Part shown: piece by piece, positions 54,637 to 64,000 of the stretch
How positions within the stretch are numbered: position 1 is the stretch's first letter
How the letters are laid out: each line of letters begins with the position of its first letter
Origin: Mactromeris polynyma
Taxonomy: Eukaryota; Mollusca; Bivalvia; Venerida; Mactridae
NCBI GenBank assembly: GCA_032209605.1
Contig: JASFXZ010000003.1
Coordinates: 6,698,807 to 6,762,806, forward strand
DNA length: 64,000 nucleotides
Direction: 5' to 3'
Position numbers and translations under genes: made by a program
Notes under the pieces: model-generated
Told to the model about the DNA's origin: nothing
Databases searched by the model: none
Seen by the model: only the letters and a program-made list of their open reading frames with translations

Positions 54637-56789
54637 GAGAGGTGGTGTTCTACTTGGTATGTACAACAGCCAGAATACAAAAATAGCAGACGGCAGATCG
54701 GAGAAAACCAACAACTTTTAAGATTTTTCAAGAAAAAAATCGGGAGCCACAACGACATCGTGACAAATCGAAATCGCGTAATAATCAATCTCGTTATAAT
54801 GGAGAAGCAGTGTACTATTTCTGAAATATTTTTTATACATATTTTACGTAAAATTAAAATATAATGATTCAGCACAAAATTTCTCCTCCATAAACAAGAG
54901 ACTTTCATATATTTAAATCAAGTACATGTCATAATATTTGTACAGATTACAGATATCAACTTCATGAATGAATTGTTACGATTTTGTACTCAATAACAAC
55001 TCATGCTATTCACTACAAATGATAAGCACGATTTAGTACCACTTAGAGGTAAAGCACGGCCTCTTGAGAAAACTAATACAAACTGCTTGAAGACACATAT
55101 TATAACGCAGTAAGAACGAACATAATGCAACATTCACTCGACAGGAACTTGCAGATTGGTGAAAGCAATCATCGATGTGTTGACTACCATGAGATAACTT
55201 TTAATTACGTTAACAGTACAGAATTTTTATTGCCTCAATTGGAGAGTGACATAGCGAGTCCTGCATATAATGACTTTAACGGTATAAAGTATTAAACCTG
55301 CGCTAAAAACATAAGCACCATAGTCCTAATGCAAGTTTAACTACGACTACTTCTTGCCTGAGTTTGTGTACTATAGAACTTTGCATGTTTCAAAATATCG
55401 TCTGAATAACATTAAACTTTGATACCATAGCCTGATTACACGTCACAATGATGCAGGTATTGACTTATTTATAACTATGTTTAATCACATAATTTTAATA
55501 ACATTGGTTTTATACTTTTAACACACCTGTTTTCTATAGGAGAGCATTTAGTTTTGCAAGTAATTTACCGTACCAATACTATCAGTTCAATTGGTTTTTT
55601 TTAGTATTTTTCTATATTGCTGACTTCATTCTTTTGTCCACTGAAATTAGCGTGGTGTTAATTTACATAACTACCTATTGTATAAAAGACAGACAAAACA
55701 GTGAAAGCCGAGATCAATGATGCAAGATGAGATAACGAATTTTACATCAAGATTGCGGGATAATCTCAGATAATCTGATCCCCGACAGATAATCTATGTA
55801 CTTACATCATAACAAGATTACGTTTGTTTCTATAAGTTAAATATTCTGTAAAACAAACTCACAATAGTATTAAATTCCTTTCAACTTTTATCCAGTTATC
55901 AGATTATTGCCAAATAATAATGAGGATTATATAACCTTAAGTTTGGGTTACAGATTAATTTGTCACTGAATATTTGGATACTTTAATGACGGTGATTTGA
56001 CTGCTACCAAATTACAGACATATTGTCAATAAGAATTGTATATGCACTGTCAAGCCAGAACAAAATACTGAAGGAAACTTAATTATTTTTAACCATAATT
56101 TTAGAATATATTCTTTAGTTGAATACCTTTAAAGGAAAAACGCAAAAGATCTTATCTCAAAAGATGTACAGATCATTCAATATTAAACTAAGGCATTGTT
56201 TGTTCTTTGTTTACATGCGTTCTTTAATACTCAGTTTGTTTACATCTAAAAAGTAAAGTTGACTTGTGTGTTAAAACTTCACACAACCGCGAGTTACACT
56301 TCTTAGTCTATTATGGTCTGTGGAAAGATGAATACTATTTTTCGGTGCAGCCATACTCACATGGTTTTGCTATTTGCATATCAGTGTTGTGTAAACCAAT
56401 CAAATCTTACGTTAACCACCAAGGCAATTTCTCTTCAACCAACAACATTTGTAACCTGGACGTCGATTGGTTAACCTTTTGATAAAGGGTACGCTACCTT
56501 TCCGAAATCCACTAAAGTCAAATTAACTATTCTGTTCTGTTCTTATACATATATCAATCAGCCTATAAGTTGGTAATGAAGTTTCCACCAAATGTTGGCA
56601 AAGATGTCACAAAACAAGCATTCAGCGGATCAAGATCACAATTAATGACTATTTTCGTAATTAATTGCTTGGTTACACTTACATAGGATATACAACTTAC
56701 CTATATCAAAGCACTAATTCCTTTCATAATTACACCTCATTAAGTTGGCATGATAAACTCCTAAGTAGAGAGCTAGAGGCTACAGCCTG

Positions 56790-57016
56790 CCCTGCGTTCA
56801 GTAAAGGTGTTTGCAGTAAACGTTTCGTAACGTTAGCACTTTGGTTCCCTGTGTGCAGTGAAAGGGATACACTGGGTCAGGGATACAAAACAAAACAGTT
56901 TCGTAACGTTAGCACTTTGGTTCCCTGTGTGCAGTGAAAGGGATACAGTGGGTCAGGGATACACAACAAAACAGTTTCGTAGCCTTCGCAATTGTTAGCC
57001 GTAACTGAAGCAGGGT
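56790..57016. mobile_element. CAGCCCTG MITE, copy 2, internally duplicated
   Basis: Left end CCCTGCGTTCAGTAAAGG, right end CCGTAACTGAAGCAGGGTTA. Inside, a segment of about 73 bp (GTTTCGTAACGTTAGCACTT, then TGGTTCCCTGTGTGCAGTG) is present twice in tandem, and its start a third time. Related to 27871-28006. Confidence 0.7.
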
Positions 57017-57669
57017 TACAGGTATGAAGTTACTCAGCAGGCATGGTGGATATAATATAAGCATAATACATGTGAGTAAAATGAAACTCAAAGATCGAAT
57101 TATCATAAACAATCACAATTATTCTTTTCTTATAAAAGTTCATTTAGTTTGTTTCAGGGCAAACTATTTGTGACCCAGTTTGATAAGCAGTGTCCAATTA
57201 TGCCACCTTGTTAATTTTTATTTCATTAATTAGAAAACTGCGTAACATTAAGGTGACAGTGTTTCAGCAAGAAAATGGTTTTGTTAGTTGATCGATCATG
57301 GACCCACCAAAGATTCATTTTATCTTTGGGAAACTTTAACAAAAGAAACCCATTAAGGGTCACATTGCTTGTAATACATGTACGCGTGTTCCCCTACGCT
57401 TGACCCTTATCAATAAAGTTGATATCGTATTTGTATTCATCGTATTCAAATTCATTTCAAACAAATTCAACACAAACCATATAAAGTAGAAAGAATTTCT
57501 CATTAATTTTTTCTAAAGGTGTATGTTCGTGCATTCTTTATTATCCTAACAAACAATAAATGAATTGATCCCTTACAGGAGAAACCCATATTGGTTAAAG
57601 CTGATATATTGATCCAACGATCTAATTTATCATATTTTCAATAAGTGGGGATTTCAGAAAGTAATGAAA

Positions 57670-57897
57670 TCAGAGTGTTTCCTTTGCTGTAGGATTATAC
57701 AGCCATATGTCTCTGTATGACACTATGTGATAAATAACAGTGGGAGAATTGGCCCCTATTGTACTTAAATGAATAGATGGTATTTCCCGTGTGTGACCCC
57801 GTTGATCGCTAAAGTTTGACGCATTATCAGCAATAACTGCTTTACTACCCAATAGAATGTCCCAAACTGCAATAATGAACACAATATCTGATGTGAC
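57670..57897 (-). other. Unassigned coding-like open frame
   Basis: Encodes FIIAVWDILLGSKAVIADNA, NFSDQRGHTREIPSIHLSTI and IYHIVSYRDIWLYNP. Codon content looks less AT-driven than the flanks. A TTATTGCAG precedes TTTGGGAC and could be an acceptor. No family recognised; it may be an exon remnant or chance. Confidence 0.2.
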
Positions 57898-58060
57898 ATT
57901 ATGTCAATATTTATAGTCTATAGTTGAAGGTGATGTTATAAACACGTTTGTATGTTCCATGCCTGTTGTTTGGCCACACTGTGAAGTGACAAGAAAACAC
58001 CTTTATTGTTGATGGGACATATTTCACACACTAGAAATTAAACATGTCAATTGATCAATC

Positions 58061-58170
58061 CAGGGATCTATTTTAGCCTGGAGTTGACCCTTCGACCCCA
58101 AAAAAAAAATTCTCTAAATTATAGGTAATTTGCCTATAAAATGGTAAAATCCAGTCATAAAATATATAAT
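58061..58170. mobile_element. hAT-type MITE CAGGGGTTCCA, copy 3 (truncated)
   Basis: CAGGGATCTATTTTAGCC, GAGTTGACCCTTCGACCCC, TTATAGGTAATTTGCC and TATAAAATGGTAAAATCCAG align with the first half of copy 1. An internal part and the right end are missing. Confidence 0.7.
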
Positions 58171-58399
58171 CACATGTATGTCTTCATATTGAGTATTTCA
58201 GATAAATTCCGAGGAACTGATCTGTACATTTCAGAATACAACCAAGGCAACATTATCCTGGCTTAATATATGTACATCACTTTAGCGTGAACTCAACCAT
58301 AGCTCACTGCATTCTTTAAAATTTGCACCGGTCAAACCGTCCTGCAGCCAGTGGTTTTAACATCTGGCCTTAATAAGTGAAAAACCTACTATAAAAGTA

Positions 58400-58608
58400 A
58401 AGTGTTTATTTATTACAGTCTCACTCCTATTTAAAGGGCCAGCCTTTTCTGACTTATGAGACACCTACTTTCTGAGCACACCTATCCTGTAACGCCAGGA
58501 AGTTACCAACTAATATTTAACTAGCTGGCGGCAGAACGCAGACCCCTATCAGGATTGACCTCCCGCTCCCAAGTGGATGCCTTTAAAACCACTCGGCCAC
58601 AGGAGACA
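58400..58608 (-). repeat. tRNA-derived SINE
   Basis: On the minus strand, TCCTGTGGCCGAGTGGTTTTA is a tRNA-Ser/Leu-like head with a perfect A box (TGGCCGAGTGG). A B-box-like GGTCAATCC follows about 50 bp later. The tail runs to GACTGTAATAAATAAAC. Confidence 0.6.
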
Positions 58609-60680
58609 GTACATAGAAGTGAAAAGTTTCCATAATGGTATTCAAAGAGTTAGAGAAAATAGAATGTTTTCCACTAAAATCTGGCAGTTCAATTATACCT
58701 CTTTATTCCCAGATTCTAACTTAGTTCAAATCGCAATGAAAATATTTACAGCTGGATTTATTTGATTAATACATACCTAGACAAAAGTACACGGTGACAC
58801 CTGTCACATGCTGTAATAAATAGATACATTGAGACAGAGGTTATTTCCATATTTCATTTAAAACAAACCATGTAGCTGTTTCATTAAAATACACATGACG
58901 TGTATGTAAATATAAACATATGACATCACATGCTAGACATGTGACCCTTACCTACAGACATGTGACCCAACAAACAGCTGTTTGGTGAATAAATTCATAA
59001 AATATGACAGGAGTGACATTGGTTATAATAAGTTTGTTGCAGACCCCTTTGGTTTGTTGTACACAGGTACTGTAATATATATATATTCACCAAAATCGCA
59101 TTGTCTGGGTCTGATACTCAGGATTTATACTAAAAACTACTCTCATTGATTCGGCAGAATGCATATAGACGATATAAGAAAATATCGATGACATTGATAT
59201 AGCAGGTATCGTTTACTAAAATGCCGTTTACATTTCAAGCACCTCATGTAATCATCAGATAAATGCTATAGAAATAAACAATTAGGGCAAGAACAGTTGT
59301 ATTTTTTTCAAAATTTAACCATCAAACGAAGGAAGGAGACCAACAGACTGCATTAGTGTTGATAATGTTGTATTACAGTAAGTTTTAACTTATTTGCACA
59401 GATTCTTAGTTCAATGGCCTATTTGTAGACACTATGCCAGTACACAGTAATAAGGCGTTGCATCTGAACAGTACTGTCAAGGTAAATAAATACAACATTC
59501 TAGCTAGAAAGGAGGAATTCTATCAACAACATCACACACATTCCACATGGAAGTATTCATGACAGTTACTGTCTATCTCTGTCAGAAACAAACAAGCAAT
59601 AAAATGTGAAGAAAACAACACTTAACAACAATACCAACAATTTGGCGCCAACAGTGGATAAATACATCCCATATTCATTCTATTAGGTTCATATATTAAT
59701 TGATATTGGCACCATATATTATACACCATTATCTTAGTGCGTGGAAACTCTGAATGAAAGAATAGGCGCACAGAAACTCCCAGCCACTCCCCCAAACATT
59801 TTCAAAATGGAGTTACTCAGAGTCCAAAAGTTAGGTCAGCATTTCAGAATTAAAACTGTACAACTTTGAAGCAAGTTGATAAGTGGTTGTTTTCAGCCCT
59901 TGACAATGGGTTAAAAAGACACTGAAAGCTTCTCACAATGTAATGTCCCTTAAACTCCTAATTTATACAAAATGTCTTTCTCTGACGGTGATTTCACAGA
60001 TTTTAGTGAAAGAGAAGAACAGTAAAAGGAGAAGATAAGGTTGTAAGGTACACATTAGTGCTATATAGAAAATATGTGACGGACAGAGAAATGATAAATG
60101 TTAGTGTAAATCTGAAACACATTTTGGACTCTTGTACAGTGGTTCATGCAATTTTAGCTGTTTATGAGAGCTATTCAGCCGGATACCTGTAAGGACAGGT
60201 ACATGTACCCGGATTGGCGGGTACCTGGGTACCAAAATTGTACTCGAGTAGCCAATGTACTTAATTAACAATGAATTACAAGCATAATGGATGTATAACA
60301 TTTTACTGATTTATTCAAATGAACAGTGTTTCTTTTACTCATCAAGCAAGGTGACATTAAAAGCACGCTCTGATGGCACCAATGTCACTAGGAATGACAG
60401 GCATTTTCGTGCAAGTTTTGCAAGAGTGGGGAATCTCATTTCATTTCTATTCAGTAGAACACAATTGACACTTCACAATCAATTGACAATCAATCAAAAT
60501 ATTTCCAAACTGAATTTGTTTTTATACTGCAGAAGCCACGGTTTTAAGAAACAAATAAAACCATACAAAATATATACGGTACGGTAATTCACTATATCTA
60601 CAACAGACTACTGTCATAAGATCAGGTACCTGAAGGTGATTGGCAACTGGGTACTCAGGTCCAAAATTTAAAAAAACCAA

Positions 60681-60935
60681 GTATGGGAAGCGAGCAAGGG
60701 GGCTTTGATGGAGGGGGTTTGAGGACATCTTACAATAGTACATATGGGAAGCGAGCAAGGGGGCTTTGATGGAGGGGGTTTGAAGACATCTTACAATAGT
60801 ACATATGGGAAGCGAGCAAGGGGGCTTTGATAGAGGGGGTTTGAGGACATCTTACAATAGTACATTTGGGAAGCGAGCAAGGGGGCTTTGATGGAGGGGG
60901 TTTGACGGAGGGGGTTTGAGGACATCTTACAATAG
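60681..60935. repeat. 61-bp G-rich minisatellite, four copies
   Basis: Units start at 60682, 60743, 60804 and 60865: TATGGGAAGCGAGCAAGGGG, GCTTTGATGGAGGGGGTTTG, AGGACATCTTACAATAGTAC. The last unit duplicates the GACGGAGGGGGTTTGAGG part. The copies are nearly identical, so the expansion is young. Confidence 0.92.
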
Positions 60936-63292
60936 CACATTTGTATCTTGAAATTAAGGAGGCAAATGATGCATAAATTTATGTTTTTTCAAGTTCAGCA
61001 TTGATTAACCATTTTCCTGTATACATGTACACTAGCTGCTGCACATACACGTTATAACATGTGTAAGTAATATTGAGCAACAATCTCGACAAAAAGATTT
61101 TTATGGCAATGTTATACAGTTGTATTTAAAGCAAATTTGATTTTATAAATAAAGCAACGAATGATTGTCAAAAACCATTAAAGTCATGAAATGTACAATT
61201 ACAATTTTAATGAAATAAGCCATCACTTTAACATGTACTTTAACAATAAATGACAAATGGATAGATCTGTAGCAAATCATTTAGAGTAACGCTTACCAAG
61301 TCCAATGCACAAAGTCTAGTCTGAATACCTATTAGCTCGAGAGAACAATAATGAAATGGCAATTAAATAAATTGAAGCAAGTTGTAGCAGTCATGATTTA
61401 AAGTTCATGTAATACCGGGTAATTAACATACTGTATTACATATAGACAGTGTTAGTATGTAATCTAGTCATATAATTGACTGTTTAATGATACAGGAAGT
61501 TGATAGTTATAACACCCCAGAAGCAATCCAGCTGGTCAAACTTACACCCTTTTCTCATCCCCTCAAGCCGGGTAACCAATAAATAGAAAATTCTTAATAA
61601 ATTTATAAAAGAATGGAATGTCATAACCAGATACAAAAGACAGAAGTTTTGAACATTTACTTACTAACATAAGACTTCAGCAGAGTCACATCACTGTAGT
61701 AATTACACTCGTTCATTCCGACTTTTGTAAATGAAACTAAAACACTAAATGACTAAAATTCTTGTATTTTAGTGACGTCTCCACCGTACTACTTATATGA
61801 TACAGTTTAAAGATTAAATTTTCAAACGAAAAAAACACGAGAACAAGGCAAATAATAATCATGTCAGCTGAATTCAAATGCTCTTGTGTACCGACATACT
61901 TTTATGTCGTAATAACAATGATTTACGACCATATGCTTATTTCATTCTCAGCTGTCCATAGTCTGTCTTTCCATTCAAGAATATACTAAATGATTTGTAC
62001 TACATGGTATCCTTATTATATCAAACATTAACGCCCAAAAAGCATATCAGCTTGTGAAAATATTAAATTGCATGTGAAACATAGCGAGAAAAGAAAATTA
62101 CAGTGAATTGTTGCGTAATCACAGGTTACATGACCTGTCAAGCAAAGAATTGCAGAAAAATTAAAACTAATCATGATTTTCTAACTTAATTATAGTAATA
62201 AAATCAGCTTTAATGTCTTTAATGTATTTTTTCTACTAAATAAGTCAAACTGGCGTAATTAAAGTACTGCAACTGCCAATTAAATGTGAACATTATCATT
62301 GCAAACACCAATTACCTTCATACAGATTTCAAATAACGGAAAAACACTTACACATTATATTCAATCAACAGGCAATCCAAGAACAAATTAGTCTGATATA
62401 TGATACCAAAAATATTTTAAGACATCTACTTTACTGTAATCATGCCTTGAAATTTATGACCATCAATGCTTTTCACAAAGTGAAAAAAAATACCCAAATT
62501 TGTTTCTGCAAATTTGAATATTTTTGTTAAAAAAAGGAATGGTTCCGCAATGAACAGTTCAATAAATAAATAAGATTAAAATTAGCATACATTTCCTGTT
62601 TATACAAATCATTCATATAATCTGCACATACAAAGATAATCTGATTTTCAGCTTGAAATTCATGCCAGTAATGAATTTACCGCAAGTTTAAGGTCAGACT
62701 CCTCAAATTGAAAAAGGTTGTGACATTCCTATAGGAGGATATTTGCATCACATGTTTATAAAACATTTTGCTTTTTATTAAAACGGATGAACCGATTTAA
62801 ATTTGATTTATTATAATCATGTGAGACAGGAGTGTTCACAGTTGGAATCAATCAATTAAATCCATTCATTCCATCAATGTCAGTATTTTATACTTGAGAT
62901 TTCGTGAAAAGTCAATGATCCCATGCAGGCTCTAATGGAGTTAATTAATTAGCAGATAGAAAACAGATTTAGCCAGGTTATTGAACACCAAGAAAACTGC
63001 ATACCAGCTCATATTGTCTCAATGTCATATTATAATTTTAACATTTCTAGACAGTGAACCAATACAAATGTAATCTGAATTTAAAGTGACCCATACCACA
63101 CATAAATGCACTCAACTTAAGTCCAAGGAATATACATGTAATAATGTTGGTGCTTTTTAAATTTAATGCTCTCTTATATGCCCACAACAGTTTTTGTGCT
63201 TTTGTTAAGTAGAAGTGCTGGGTGGTGCATTGAGAGAACCAGTAAGCCTATGGCAGAATAAATACCAAACCTTTTAATTTTTAAATCGTAAA

Positions 63293-63520
63293 GGGAGGTG
63301 CAGTGGTCAAGGGGTAGAGCGCCTGACTCCTGATCCAACGTGAGTTCAAGTGCTGCGTTAAGTGGTGTTTATCACGAATTCCTCAATCCCTAAATTAGGC
63401 GCTAAGTACTGGTTGGTAGCCAGGATGCAATCATTGAGAGCGACTAGTAAAAATTGTAAGAACTTTTTTCACAATTGATGTAAAATAAAAAAAGATTAAA
63501 CTAAAATTTAAAAGATTATT
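63293..63520 (+). repeat. tRNA-derived SINE
   Basis: Head GGTGCAGTGGTCAAGGGGTA, then GAGCGCCTGACTCC: A box TGGTCAAGGGG is a perfect consensus match; B box AGTTCAAGTGC is near consensus. Body: CAATCCCTAAATTAGGCGC and TACTGGTTGGTAGCCAGG; tail TTCACAATTGATGTAAAAT. Shares its body with 30745-30955. Confidence 0.7.
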
Positions 63521-64000
63521 TTTTGCTGGTTGAATGATAGTGAACCAGTCAATCATTTATGGTAATTCAGAGACTGTAGCAGTGTTCTGATGGCAAATCT
63601 CTGTTTGTCTTCACACAAGGTTTAGTGTGAACAAGTCATTTCAGCTTTTATTATCAATACTCTCTAAAATCATTGGTTATTTCTCAATTTTACATTGAAA
63701 GCAAACCATTTGATCAAGAGAACAAACTTTTCATTTCCCCAGTACATGTATACATGTACATTATAGACAGGAACAAACAATCAAGCAGTGTTATCAGAGA
63801 CTAACCCAAACAGATGGTAGGAGTACGTAAAATCTGTGTTCTACAAAATCTAATCCTTCCTTGGGAAAATAGTGTGAATGACCAAATATCATTGAATGGA
63901 GGCAACAATAAATGTTGATGTCAAAAGATTAGTCAGTGATAAGGAGCAATCGACTTGATGAAAATCTCAAATGTACACAGACTCTAAGTATAGGAAAAGT

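Larger units (their letters stand above)
48066..64000. other. Region without a supported gene
   Basis: Sixteen kilobases upstream of the probable STOX N-terminal exon. It may hold STOX 5'UTR exons or its promoter, which cannot be seen by translation. The minisatellites, MITEs and SINEs listed separately are the only features found; 48.1-51.0, 51.4-52.4, 52.7-54.4, 54.7-56.7, 58.7-60.6 and 61.0-63.2 kb show nothing recognisable. Confidence 0.5.

Overview
The window looks like nuclear DNA of an invertebrate animal, most likely a bivalve mollusc. It is AT-rich, has small GT-AG exons in long introns, is scattered with TACATGTA palindromes, and is crowded with short non-autonomous DNA transposons, tRNA-derived SINEs and minisatellites of bivalve type. 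The species cannot be named from the sequence alone.

Three cellular genes can be supported. (1) Minus strand, 555-3547: the first three coding exons of ECSIT (Toll-pathway adaptor and complex I assembly factor); the rest lies beyond the left edge. (2) Plus strand, 9999-20319: an executioner caspase of the caspase-3/7 type. Six phase-compatible exons give a predicted 312-residue protein with His147, Cys189 in QACQG, and a YSWRNS/GSWFIQ small subunit. The first, nine-codon exon is a prediction; the other five are firm. (3) Minus strand, 28336 to about 48059: a Storkhead-box (STOX1/STOX2, ham-1/knockout) gene with a winged-helix exon at 43867-44097, four downstream exons ending in a 1.9-kb last exon, and a probable N-terminal exon at 47933-48065. 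The caspase and STOX converge across 20.3-28.3 kb; ECSIT and the caspase diverge.

Between ECSIT and the caspase lies an intact Ty3/gypsy retrotransposon (5048-9830). It has two nearly identical 211-bp LTRs, a primer binding site, a polypurine tract and one unbroken Gag-Pol frame, which points to a recent insertion. Its 3' LTR ends 168 bp upstream of the predicted caspase start codon. Its 5' LTR lies 45 bp downstream of a separate coding-like exon (4860-5002) whose gene is unknown.

The introns and intergenic DNA hold: a 43-bp satellite in ECSIT intron 2; a 38-bp satellite with a 494-bp higher-order repeat in the large STOX intron; seven copies of a mariner-like MITE with TA target sites; several hAT-type MITEs with 5-6 bp target duplications; two-copy MITE families, one of them interrupted by a nested element; tRNA-derived SINEs; a decayed Jockey/CR1-like reverse transcriptase; and several smaller minisatellites. 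From 48.1 to 64 kb no convincing gene is seen. I found no undescribed multi-gene system. The most notable signals are the young retrotransposon beside the caspase start, the MITE amplification inside the caspase gene and the two higher-order satellites.
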